Part shown: positions 35,184 to 43,041 of the stretch, piece after piece
How positions within the stretch are numbered: position 1 is the first letter of the stretch
How the letters are laid out: each line of letters starts with the position of its first letter
Assembly (NCBI RefSeq): GCF_022179445.1
Contig: NZ_BPQU01000001.1
Location: 124,001-188,000, forward strand
Direction of reading: 5' to 3'
Length of the DNA: 64,000 bases
From: Methylobacterium mesophilicum
GTDB taxonomy: Bacteria > Pseudomonadota > Alphaproteobacteria > Rhizobiales > Beijerinckiaceae
The notes under the pieces: model-generated
Told to the model about the DNA's origin: nothing
Seen by the model: the letters and a program-made list of their open reading frames with translations, nothing else
The model's database searches: none
Position numbers and translations under genes: made by a program

Positions 35184-36473
35184 GTGGCCGAACCGTTTCC
35201 CCTCGCGCCGTCGCTCTGGGCTACCACTGCCACACCGGGGCCCGAGACGCCGCCCCTGTCCGAATCCGGGCACGCCGATGTGGTGATCGTCGGCGGCGGC
35301 TTCTGCGGCCTCTCGACCGCCCTGCACCTCGCCGAGCGCGGGATCCGACCGGTCGTGCTGGAGGCTCGCGAGGTCGGCTTCGGCGGGTCTGGGCGCAACG
35401 GCGGTCAGGTCATCCCGGGCCTGAAATACGATCCCGCCGCCCTCGTCGCCAAGTTCGGGCGCGAGCGCGGCGAGCGGCTCGCGCGCTTTGCCGGAAGCAC
35501 CGCCGATACGGTCTTCGACCTGATCGCCAAGCACGCCATGGACGTGCCGCACCGGCGCGCGGGCTGGATCCAGGGCGCCCATACCGAGGCCGGGCTCGCC
35601 GAGGTCGCGCGCCGGGCGGAGCAATGGGCCGGCCTCGGTGCGCCGACCCAGGTCCTCGACAAGGCCGAGACCGATCGGCTGCTCGGGACGGAGCGATACC
35701 TCGGCGGCTGGCTCGACGGCCGCGGCGGTGCGGTCCAGCCGCTGAGTTACGCCCGCGGCCTCGCCCGTGCGGCGCTGAAGGCCGGTGCCGCCATCCACGG
35801 CGGCAGCCCCGTCACCGGCCTGACCCGCAGCGGGTCGACCTGGACCGTCACAACGGCTCAGGGCGCGCGGCTCTCGACCGAGCGTGTCGTCCTGTGCACC
35901 AACGGCTATACGGGTGGGCTATGGCCCGGGCTCGCGCAGACCGTGATCGCGGCCAATTCCTTTCAGGTCGCCACGACGCCGCTCTCGGACAACCTGCGGC
36001 GCTCGATCCTGCCCGAGGGGCAGGTCTCGTCGGACACGCGCAAGCTCCTGCTGTATTTCCGCCTCGACCATACCGGCCGCCTGCTCATGGGCGGCCGCGG
36101 TCCGTTCCGCGAGCCGCGCGGTGCCCGCGACTGGGCCCATCTCGAGCGCATCGTCGGCAAGCTGTTCCCGCAGCTCGACGGGGTCGCGTTCGACCATCGC
36201 TGGTGCGGCCGGGTGGCGATCACGCAGGATTACCTACCGCACCTCCACGAGCCCGCACCCGGGCTCCTCATCGACATCGGCTGCCAGGGCCGCGGTGTCG
36301 GCCTGCAATCCACCATGGGACGGTTGATCGCCGACTACGTCGCGACTGGGGATCCGGACCGCCTGCCGCTGCCGCTGACACCGGTCGCACCGCTGCCGCT
36401 GCACGCGTTCCACCGCCTGTACGTGTCGGCCATCATCGCCTGGTACCGGCTCAGCGACGGCGGCATTCGCTGA
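35184..36473 (+). CDS. FAD-dependent amino/amine oxidase, DAO family (PuuB-like)
   Basis: A 429-residue flavoprotein. The FAD motif DVVIVGGGFCGLSTALHLAERG is near residue 31, followed by VLEAREVGFGGSGRNGGQVIPGLKYDP, the arrangement seen in gamma-glutamylputrescine oxidase (PuuB) and related oxidases. C-terminal DIGCQGRGVGLQSTMGRLIADYV closes the FAD site. It oxidatively deaminates an amine or amino acid, giving an aldehyde or keto acid. It starts with GTG eight bases after the ATPase stop, so importer and oxidase act together. With an XRE-cupin regulator and a gamma-glutamyltransferase-like enzyme on the other arm, a gamma-glutamylated amine route is attractive but unproven. Confidence 0.85.
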   Translation: MAEPFPLAPSLWATTATPGPETPPLSESGHADVVIVGGGFCGLSTALHLAERGIRPVVLEAREVGFGGSGRNGGQVIPGLKYDPAALVAKFGRERGERLARFAGSTADTVFDLIAKHAMDVPHRRAGWIQGAHTEAGLAEVARRAEQWAGLGAPTQVLDKAETDRLLGTERYLGGWLDGRGGAVQPLSYARGLARAALKAGAAIHGGSPVTGLTRSGSTWTVTTAQGARLSTERVVLCTNGYTGGLWPGLAQTVIAANSFQVATTPLSDNLRRSILPEGQVSSDTRKLLLYFRLDHTGRLLMGGRGPFREPRGARDWAHLERIVGKLFPQLDGVAFDHRWCGRVAITQDYLPHLHEPAPGLLIDIGCQGRGVGLQSTMGRLIADYVATGDPDRLPLPLTPVAPLPLHAFHRLYVSAIIAWYRLSDGGIR

Positions 36474-36512
36474 CGCGGACCGCTGTATTGTCCATCCGGC
36501 CCCGAAAAGCTG

Positions 36513-37148
36513 TCAGGCCGAGCCCGTCCATCCGATGACCGCTGTCAATGGGTCGCCCGAGCCTCCCGCGCGCTTCAGGACGCGGGTCTCGACGCGCGGG
36601 AAGCCGGCGCGCTGCAGGTACAGGCTAACCAACTGCGCGTGCCCCTCACCGTCGAGGGCGCTCCAGATCGCGACCGCCTTGGTCGGGAAGCAGCGGTTCG
36701 AGAAACTGATGATCACCGGTGCGCCGGGGCGCAGGATGCGGGCGACCTCGGACAGGACGTCCACGGGTCGCTGCAGGTACTGCACCGAGACGCAGAGCAG
36801 CGCCGCGTCGACGCTCGCCGCGTCGAGCGGCAGGCGCGGCTCGGTGTTGAGATCCTGCACGAAGTGCCGGGCCAGACGCGGGTTGACGGCCAGTTCCGCC
36901 GCGTTCATCCCGTGGCCGATGACGCTTCCGTAGGCGACCTCGTCCGGCAGGTGGCTAATCCAGCTGGACATCAGGTCGAGGACGATGCCGCCGGCAGGCA
37001 CGACCGCACGGTAGAGGTCGGTCACGGCGGCGATCGCGGCCGCGTCGATATGCGCGACCAACCGCGGCTGCGCGTAGAACAGCGGATCGGGATGGCGGTC
37101 GGGCTTGGCGAACGCTTCCGGCGGTAGCTCGGGCAGATTCTGGGTCAT
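36513..37148 (-). CDS. class I SAM-dependent methyltransferase
   Basis: A 211-residue methyltransferase-like protein. The SAM-binding strand reads GGIVLDLMSSWISHLP near residue 53, a degenerate motif I without the usual glycine triplet; LLCVSVQYLQRPVDVLSEVARILRPGAPVIISFSNR near 120 is the standard post-I and motif III block of the type 11 family. Substrate unknown. It follows the deoR-type gene by about 100 bases on the same strand and converges with the oxidase gene. Confidence 0.75.
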   Translation of the reverse strand: MTQNLPELPPEAFAKPDRHPDPLFYAQPRLVAHIDAAAIAAVTDLYRAVVPAGGIVLDLMSSWISHLPDEVAYGSVIGHGMNAAELAVNPRLARHFVQDLNTEPRLPLDAASVDAALLCVSVQYLQRPVDVLSEVARILRPGAPVIISFSNRCFPTKAVAIWSALDGEGHAQLVSLYLQRAGFPRVETRVLKRAGGSGDPLTAVIGWTGSA

Positions 37149-37250
37149 GATCGGTACACCTTGGCCGGCCGTCGCACCGGGATCGCACAGCGCGTGCTCG
37201 GCTCTGACCGTCCCAACGTTCGATCGCGTCTGCCAACGGCACCGGGTTCG

Positions 37251-38009
37251 TCAGGGGTCAGCGACGATGATGAAGGCGCCCGCGTCCGCGAGGTGCCGCC
37301 GCTCGTCCGCTGGAACTGTCGCGTCGGTGACCAAAGTCCAGCGCCGTGGGAGCGGAGCCCACGCCATCTGCTCCGCGCGCCCGAGCTTGCCCGCGTTGGC
37401 CAGCACGATCGTCTCGCGCGCCTGCGCGATCATCACCGATTTGAGCGCGACCTGATCGAGGCTCGCCTCGCACAGGCCGCGTCCCGCGACCACGCCGTCC
37501 GCGCTCATCACCGTCCGATCCGCGGTCATCCTCTGCAGTGCTTCGACGGCGAGGGGGCCGACGGTGCTCATGCTCGTGGCTCTCAGGCTGCCGCCGAGGA
37601 CGACGAGATCGATTCCAGGTGCCTGCGCAAGGCAGGGAAGCAGCGCCAGATTGTTCGTGATGATGCGCAGCCGTCGATCGATCAGCAGGCGCCCGAAGGC
37701 CGTGACCGTCGAGCCGGCATCGAGGATCAGGGTCTCGCCATCCGCGATGAGTGCGAGCGCCGCCCGGGCGATCGCTTGCTTCTCAGGGCCGTTGATCGCC
37801 AGCCTCTGGTCGAGCGTGGTCTCGGGCATGGCCGCGGCCAGGATGGCGCCGCCGTAGGTCCGCCGCACCGCCTTGGTGTCGGAGAGGTGCTGCAGATCGC
37901 GCCGGACGGTCGAGGCGGAGACGCCGAACCGTCGTGCGAGATCGTCCACATCGATCTCACCCAGCCCCAGCGCCTCCAACAGCCGCGCCCGGCGTTCCGT
38001 ACCGCGCAT
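37251..38009 (-). CDS. DeoR/GlpR-family transcriptional regulator
   Basis: A 252-residue regulator. The N-terminal winged helix (RARLLEALGLGEIDVDDLARRFGVSASTVRRDLQHL, about 6-42) is followed by the family linker RRTYGGAI and a phosphosugar-sensing domain with LILDAGSTVTAFGRLL near 95 and TNNLALLPCLA near 120, then GLCEASLDQVALKSVMIAQARE. DeoR repressors usually sense a phosphorylated sugar intermediate, here plausibly a four-carbon sugar-acid phosphate made by the kinase upstream. It lies 60 bases after pdxA2 at the end of that operon. Confidence 0.9.
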   Translation of the reverse strand: MRGTERRARLLEALGLGEIDVDDLARRFGVSASTVRRDLQHLSDTKAVRRTYGGAILAAAMPETTLDQRLAINGPEKQAIARAALALIADGETLILDAGSTVTAFGRLLIDRRLRIITNNLALLPCLAQAPGIDLVVLGGSLRATSMSTVGPLAVEALQRMTADRTVMSADGVVAGRGLCEASLDQVALKSVMIAQARETIVLANAGKLGRAEQMAWAPLPRRWTLVTDATVPADERRHLADAGAFIIVADP

Positions 38010-38069
38010 AGCCGTGCTCTTCCTACCTGCCCGCGACAGGAGGCGCTTCCATCCGTCCCGGCAATCCTG

Positions 38070-39071
38070 TCAAGCCGCGAGCGGTTTCGGCGCCAGCTCG
38101 ACCGCCTGCCGCAAGGCCTCAATCAAGCTGCGCTCGTCCGCGACGCCCGTGCCGGCGATGTCGAAGGCCGTCCCGTGATCTACGGAGGTCCGGATCACCG
38201 GGAGGCCGACCGTGATGTTCACCCCGGCCTCGAGACCCAGCACCTTGATCGGGCCGTGACCCTGATCGTGATACATGGCGACCACCATGTCGTAATCGCC
38301 CCGGCCGGCCAAGAAGAACAAGGTGTCGGCCGGCAGGGGGCCACGAACGTCCCAGCCCTTTGCGCGGCAGGCCTCGACCGCCGGCGTGATCTTCTCCGCC
38401 TCCTCGCCATGACCGAACAGGCCGTTCTCGCCCGCATGCGGATTGATGGCGCAGACGCCGATCTTCGGCTCGGCGATGCCGGCCTTCACCAGCACCGCAT
38501 GTCCCCGGGCGATGACGCGCTCGACGAGGCCGGGCTCGATCCGCGCGATGGCGTCGATCAGGCCGATATGGGTCGTGACGTGGATCACCCGAAGCTTGGG
38601 CGAGACCAGCATCATCGAGACTTCCGGCGTCCCGGTGAGATGGGCCAGCATCTCGGTGTGGCCGGGAAACTTGTGGCCGGCCGCGTGCAGCGCCTCCTTC
38701 GACAAGGGCGCGGTGCAGATGCCTTGCGCCTGCCCCGCCTGGACGATCTCCACCGCCGCCGCGATGCAACGATAGGCGGTCTCGCCGGCGATCGGGGACA
38801 ACTTCCCGAACGGCAGGTCGTCGGGGACGCATTTCAGGTCGATGCACTGAACCGCGTCGGTGTCGAACGCTGCGTCGCCCGCATCGGCCAGCGAAGCGAC
38901 CCCGATCGTGGCCCCGACGATGCGGCCCGCCTGCCGCAGGCGCCCGGCATCGCCGACCACCAGCGGTTGGCAGATCGCGTGGACCTCCGGATGCGCCAGC
39001 GCCTTCATGATGATCTCCGGCCCGATGCCGGCGGGATCGCCCATGGTGATGGCGATGGTCGGACGGGTCAT
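38070..39071 (-). CDS. pdxA2: PdxA2-type 4-phospho-D-threonate/erythronate dehydrogenase
   Basis: A 333-residue enzyme of the PdxA family. ITMGDPAGIGPEI near residue 8, TAPLSKEALHAAGHKFPGHTEML near 120 (metal His) and INPHAGENGLFG near 208 with MYHDQGHGPIK near 265 are the substrate and metal motifs. Adjacent to a DUF1537 kinase, PdxA2 oxidises a 4-phospho four-carbon acid, which decarboxylates to dihydroxyacetone phosphate. A role in pyridoxal phosphate synthesis is less likely in this setting. Its start overlaps the kinase stop by four bases. Confidence 0.87.
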   Translation of the reverse strand: MTRPTIAITMGDPAGIGPEIIMKALAHPEVHAICQPLVVGDAGRLRQAGRIVGATIGVASLADAGDAAFDTDAVQCIDLKCVPDDLPFGKLSPIAGETAYRCIAAAVEIVQAGQAQGICTAPLSKEALHAAGHKFPGHTEMLAHLTGTPEVSMMLVSPKLRVIHVTTHIGLIDAIARIEPGLVERVIARGHAVLVKAGIAEPKIGVCAINPHAGENGLFGHGEEAEKITPAVEACRAKGWDVRGPLPADTLFFLAGRGDYDMVVAMYHDQGHGPIKVLGLEAGVNITVGLPVIRTSVDHGTAFDIAGTGVADERSLIEALRQAVELAPKPLAA

Positions 39072-40312
39072 GTCAGGCTTCCTTCAATTCGCGCTCTGCG
39101 CAGGCGGTCACGAATGCGCGCGAGGCTGTCGGCGTCGCCGAACGCCCCGGCCTTCGTGGCGATGGGGATCGAAAGCCGACCCAGTGTGAGGCCGAGCGAG
39201 ACGCCCGGCTCGATCTCGTCGGCCAGCTGGATCCCGTGGATATCGAAGCGCGTCAACAGCGCCGCCGCGGTCTCGCCGCCCGTGGCGGCGAGCGCCCCGA
39301 TTTGCCCGGCGGTCGGCGCCAGCGCTTCGGCCAGCGCACGCGCGAGCCGCGGCCCGATACTCATGTCGGGTTCGCCGCCGAGCATGATCTCGACCAAGAC
39401 ATCCTGGCCGGCTGTCAGCCACTCCGCGAGCTGCGTCGCCAGAGACCCCTGGCCTTCCCGGGCCAGCAACGTCTCTGGGGAGACCGGCAGGTGCGCGACG
39501 CAGCCGTCGGCGACGAGACGCCTGGCACCGGCGCGCGAGATTTCGGCGAGCGAACCGACCACGAGGAGCGTGCCGCGCCCGTCCGGTGTGATCCGGACCG
39601 GCTCGCGTGCAGCCTTCGGCCCGGTAGCCGCGAGTGCGTGCGCCAGCCCGGCACTGCCGATGAAGCAGGCAGACGGCGTCGCAGCCAGTCCTGCCTCGGC
39701 GATACGGTGCAGGTCGTCGTCGGTTTCGGCATCGCAGACGACGATTTCGTCAGGACCGGCGGCAGCCTCCGCCAGCATGTCGGCGAGACGGCCACCTCGC
39801 ACTACCGGCAGTGTGATCGTTCCGGCCCGGATCCCGGCAGTCGCCAGCATCGCGCCGAGGTCGGCGCTGGCATAGGTATGATCGCGCCGCCAGACCTCCG
39901 CCTCCTCTAACGGACGGCCGCCGACCCGCATCCGGCCATTCACCGTAGTCCGGCCTGTCGCGGGGAAAGCCGGTGCCAGCACACCGAAGGCTTGTTGACC
40001 GTATCGGGTACGCAGATGCGCCAACGTTGCGGCGCTTTCGGCAGCGGGCTGCCCCCGCATCGTCGAGTCGATCTTCTTGAACAGGCGTCGATCCACGCTG
40101 TGCAGTCGCTCCAGCAGAGCAGCATGGCGCCCGGCTGCGGCCTTTGCGGAGAGACCACGGCTGTCGGCATCATACGACAGGATCGGAAGCTGATCGTCCG
40201 GCGCCGCATCACCCCACATCACGGCCGCGGCGCTTCCGCGCCGCCGGAACGCGATCGCGCAGTCGGCGGCGCCCGTCAGATCGTCGGCGAGGATGAGCCA
40301 GCGCGCGCCCAT
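39068..40312 (-). CDS. four-carbon acid sugar kinase (DUF1537 family, DtnK/DenK-like)
   Basis: A 414-residue kinase with the two DUF1537 domains. The N-terminal sugar-binding half has WLILADDLTGAADCAIAFRRRG at residue 5 and FKKIDSTMRGQP near 79. The C-terminal nucleotide-binding half has LLVVGSLAEISRAGARRL near 235 and ALAATGGETAAALLTRF near 345. DUF1537 enzymes phosphorylate D-threonate, D-erythronate or L-threonate at O4. Which acid cannot be told from sequence. The start at 40312 is one base from the permease stop, and the stop overlaps pdxA2, so the three are tightly coupled. Confidence 0.87.
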   Translation of the reverse strand: MGARWLILADDLTGAADCAIAFRRRGSAAAVMWGDAAPDDQLPILSYDADSRGLSAKAAAGRHAALLERLHSVDRRLFKKIDSTMRGQPAAESAATLAHLRTRYGQQAFGVLAPAFPATGRTTVNGRMRVGGRPLEEAEVWRRDHTYASADLGAMLATAGIRAGTITLPVVRGGRLADMLAEAAAGPDEIVVCDAETDDDLHRIAEAGLAATPSACFIGSAGLAHALAATGPKAAREPVRITPDGRGTLLVVGSLAEISRAGARRLVADGCVAHLPVSPETLLAREGQGSLATQLAEWLTAGQDVLVEIMLGGEPDMSIGPRLARALAEALAPTAGQIGALAATGGETAAALLTRFDIHGIQLADEIEPGVSLGLTLGRLSIPIATKAGAFGDADSLARIRDRLRRARIEGSLT

Positions 40313-40313
40313 T

Positions 40314-41327
40314 TCAGGCGCGGCTGACCGGCGCGGGACCAACGGGCTCTCCATCGAGCGCTTCCAGCTCGTCTCCGCCGCGGCCGACGACTCGCGCCGT
40401 CCAGGCGGTGACGATCGGGACCAGGATCGCCGTGACGACGACGCAGGCCGCGACCAGGATCGTCGCAGGACCGGCGGCATCCGCGTAGGCCGGATTGGCC
40501 GCGGCAACGATCGCGGGCACGGCCGCGGCATTGCCGGCCGTCGACGCGGCAGCGACGCCCGCAACACCTGTCCCGCCTGTCAGGCGATCGGCGAGGAACA
40601 GCGGGATGCCGGTGAGGACCACGACCGCGACCCCCATCGCCAAGCCCAGCAGGCCGGCCTGCCACACTTTGCTCAGATCGAGGCCCGCCCCGAGGGCGAA
40701 GGCGAAGAACGGGATCATCACCGGGATCGCGCGGCTCAGGAATGCGCGCATCTCGCGGTCCAGGTTTCCGATGATCATGCCGACGAGGAGCGGGAGAACC
40801 GCGCCGACCAGCGTCTGCCAGGGAAACGCCGAGAGGCCGGCGACGCCCAGCGTTACCATCGTCAGAAAGGGTCCGCTCTCGAGCGACATGACCGTGTAGG
40901 CCCCGACATCGCGCGGGCGCCCATATTGGCCCATCAGCGCCATGTAGAGACCGCCATTCGTGTCGTTCATGCTCGCGACGATGGCCAGGGTGGACAGCCC
41001 CGCGAACATTCCCGCGGCAACCGGCGCCTCACCGAGAACCCGTCCGAAGATCAGCCCCAGGATCAAGGCGATCCCGATCTTCACGAGGAGAAGGGTGCCG
41101 CCTTTCTTGACGATGTAAGGGGTGGCGCGAAAATCTATGCTTGCACCCATGCAAACATAGAACACGGCCAGGATCGTCAGCGCACCCGAGAATAGCGCTC
41201 CCGTGAAAGAACCAAAATACTTCGGGGTTCCCGGAAAGAACGTGGCGATCAACGCGCCGATGAGCAGGGGCACGACCATCATGCCGCCCGGGACACGCTC
41301 GATCGCCCGCTTGATCGGGATCTGCAT
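40314..41327 (-). CDS. 2-keto-3-deoxygluconate permease family transporter (KdgT-like)
   Basis: A 337-residue, ten-helix membrane protein: [33 protein letters not shown] at the N-terminus, [25 protein letters not shown] near 48 and [35 protein letters not shown] near 115 are KdgT-family blocks. KdgT imports 2-keto-3-deoxygluconate with protons; here the downstream kinase and PdxA2 point to a four-carbon sugar acid as cargo. The start at 41327 has a strong GAGGAAACG ribosome site. It heads the leftward operon permease-kinase-pdxA2-deoR. Confidence 0.87.
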   Translation of the reverse strand: MQIPIKRAIERVPGGMMVVPLLIGALIATFFPGTPKYFGSFTGALFSGALTILAVFYVCMGASIDFRATPYIVKKGGTLLLVKIGIALILGLIFGRVLGEAPVAAGMFAGLSTLAIVASMNDTNGGLYMALMGQYGRPRDVGAYTVMSLESGPFLTMVTLGVAGLSAFPWQTLVGAVLPLLVGMIIGNLDREMRAFLSRAIPVMIPFFAFALGAGLDLSKVWQAGLLGLAMGVAVVVLTGIPLFLADRLTGGTGVAGVAAASTAGNAAAVPAIVAAANPAYADAAGPATILVAACVVVTAILVPIVTAWTARVVGRGGDELEALDGEPVGPAPVSRA

Positions 41328-41370
41328 GCTCGTTTCCTCCCTGCGTGATGCACGCGAATTTTTATAGTCC

Positions 41371-41387
41371 GGTCGGCAATGCCGACC
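41371..41387. promoter_or_regulatory. inverted repeat upstream of the KdgT operon, possible DeoR-type operator
   Basis: GGTCGGC, AAT, GCCGACC: perfect 7-bp arms around three bases, 44 bp upstream of the permease start and downstream of a TTGACC box. A DeoR regulator is encoded at the end of the same operon, so a repressor site is plausible; a leader hairpin is the alternative. Confidence 0.4.
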
Positions 41388-41570
41388 TCGCCTGGCGAGT
41401 AGATTGCGCATTCCGCGCATATGGTCAATTCTGATGCGTGGTTCGCGCACAGGACGGACCCGCCTTCCTCGTACGCGACATATTCTTTGGGTTTTTCGGT
41501 GTGGTGCCATCAACGCGGTAAACGCAGATTTGCTGGCACCGTAAAATTGGCTACTTGCCTGAGGAAGATC

Positions 41571-41649
41571 GATTAAAACGCATAAAATATAAATACTTTG
41601 AATTAAAAAGCTCAGTTATTATTTATCTATAAGATCTTTTATTTATCAG
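41571..41649. other. sharply AT-rich spacer
   Basis: By my count 15 of these 79 bases are G or C (about 19%), against roughly 70% around it. It contains several overlapping A/T runs (ATAAAATATAAATAC, TTATTATTTATCTATAAG). It separates the sugar-acid operon from the glycosyltransferase cluster. Confidence 0.8.
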
Positions 41650-41677
41650 ATTTAGGTAGTTTGGCATTCATAGTGTT

Positions 41678-42322
41678 TCAAATGCGTGCCCAAGCCTGGT
41701 GAACAGGACCAGAAATCGTATCCGGCTTCGAAGCGCCGATGAAGATCACGACTGGACCATGAGCCTCGCGACGGGGATCATAGAAATCCAAAAGGCCCGG
41801 ATGGATCCGCTGAAAGAAATCCGGATAGCGGCCGTCTCGGCGGAGCAGGTGATCGATCACGACTTGGTCCCCATGCACCGCGTTCGGAACCGAGCCGCAG
41901 GAGCCGGCCGCCATCCAGCGTGCGGAATCGGCCGTGAAGGTCGCGTAGAGGCCGGCGAGGTCGTCCCCCTCCCAGCGGAGCAGGGCGCTGGAGAGCCGGC
42001 CGTGGTGGAAATAATCTTCCATGGCTGCGAAGCCGGGCTCGGCCAGGGCGTCGGCCGGTCCGGTGAGGACGGTATCGAGGTCGCACAGCAGGGTCGTGCC
42101 CTCCGTAAGGCCCGGGCGGAACGCTTCCATCTTGGCCCACCAGGTCGGCCAGTCGTGCCGCAGCGGTACTCGCTCGACCCCGGCCACATTCAGCGGCAAG
42201 TCCGTCAGGCAGAGGAACCGGTCGAAGGCAGGCGCGTGGCGGCGCACGCCCCGGGCCAGGCGCTCGACCCAAGTCGCGTCGTAGCGACCGCCGCTCTTCA
42301 GGACGGTGATCAGCGTGGTCAT
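41678..42322 (-). CDS. hypothetical GT-A-like glycosyltransferase with DLD motif
   Basis: A 214-residue protein. It begins MTTLITVLKSGGRYDATWVERLARGVRRH, then FDRFLCLTDLPL, and near residue 80 has EGTTLLCDLDTVLTGP, a DxD motif at the end of a strand as in GT-A glycosyltransferases that hold a nucleotide-sugar through a metal. AGSCGSVPNAVHGDQVVIDHLL near 145 fits the family pattern of an acidic helix followed by a donor-site loop. I cannot place it in a numbered GT family. Its start overlaps the stop of the GT29-like gene (ATGA), so the two are co-translated. Confidence 0.55.
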   Translation of the reverse strand: MTTLITVLKSGGRYDATWVERLARGVRRHAPAFDRFLCLTDLPLNVAGVERVPLRHDWPTWWAKMEAFRPGLTEGTTLLCDLDTVLTGPADALAEPGFAAMEDYFHHGRLSSALLRWEGDDLAGLYATFTADSARWMAAGSCGSVPNAVHGDQVVIDHLLRRDGRYPDFFQRIHPGLLDFYDPRREAHGPVVIFIGASKPDTISGPVHQAWARI

Positions 42323-42960
42323 GATGCGTCCGTCACCTCGGGTGGATGCAGGCGCAGGCGCCCGGCCGCTGCGGCCTCGGAGAACCAGGCCCGCTCGGCC
42401 GCCCAGGGATGGCCGGGCCATCCTGCGAAGCCGAAGCCGTGGATGTTCACCGGGCCGGCATCCGCCGGGCGGTCGCGCAGCAGCGCGAGGCTCACCAGGA
42501 AGCCGGTGCTTGGGTTCGGGGAACCGTTGGTACCAGGCGCGAGCCGGCGCCTCGCCTCGTCGTGCAGTGTCTCGGGCAGGAGATGGACTGGCTTGCCGAG
42601 GGGGCGCAGCAGCGCCAGCGCCTGCCGGGTCCAGCAGATCGGCTCGGGCGCGTTCGCTTCCACGGGCAGCATCGGGAACGGCAGGATGAACGCCTCTGCT
42701 TCTCGGACCACCGGACGGTCCAGAAAGCCGGGATCGGCCAGCCATTCGCGCATCTGCCCGCCGCGATTGACCAGGGCCAGATGCGTGACGCGCGAGCCTG
42801 TGCGGCCGCCGAAGCCCGGGGCGTTGTTGAAGCGCACCACATGGCGGGCCGCGTCGATCGCGCGCGCCACCGGGCCGATCCCGGGAGCGTTTCCGACGAT
42901 GGCGAGCGAGGCGCGCGGGTCGGCGCGCTCCGGGCGGAAGAAGTCGATGGCGATGGACAT
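42319..42960 (-). CDS. GT29 (sialyltransferase-fold)-like protein
   Basis: A 213-residue protein. Residues 18-55 read SLAIVGNAPGIG then AIDAARHVVRFNNAPGF and TGSRVTHLAL, which resembles the sialyl motif L of GT29 sialyltransferases (IVGNSG, ID..D.V.RFN). The C-terminal part (PSTGFLVSLALL and VNIHGFGF) resembles the motif S and III region (TG......A...CD.V...GFG). Bacterial GT29-like proteins are rare and uncharacterised; CMP-sialic acid use should not be assumed, since no sialic acid genes are nearby. It diverges from the GT2 gene at 43042 across 81 bases. Confidence 0.6.
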   Translation of the reverse strand: MSIAIDFFRPERADPRASLAIVGNAPGIGPVARAIDAARHVVRFNNAPGFGGRTGSRVTHLALVNRGGQMREWLADPGFLDRPVVREAEAFILPFPMLPVEANAPEPICWTRQALALLRPLGKPVHLLPETLHDEARRRLAPGTNGSPNPSTGFLVSLALLRDRPADAGPVNIHGFGFAGWPGHPWAAERAWFSEAAAAGRLRLHPPEVTDAS

Positions 42961-43041
42961 GGGTGGCTGGGTCGCGAGGAACAGCCAAGGTATGGCGCCG
43001 GCTCCGCGTCGCCAGGGCGCCGCGACAAACCGGAACGGGCT

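Larger units (their letters stand above)
41328..41677. other. 350-base intergenic region: operon promoter plus AT-rich spacer
   Basis: The left half holds the leader and probable promoter of the KdgT operon (reading leftward, TTGACC near 41435 and an AATCTA about 17 bases on) and an inverted repeat at 41371-41387. The right half (about 41521-41677) is strongly AT-rich, unlike anything else in the window. No gene or RNA was recognised. Confidence 0.55.

Noticed and set aside
37161..39875. 904-codon open frame on the plus strand
   Set aside because: It runs antisense through the DeoR, PdxA2 and kinase genes, all of which have clear family motifs on the minus strand.
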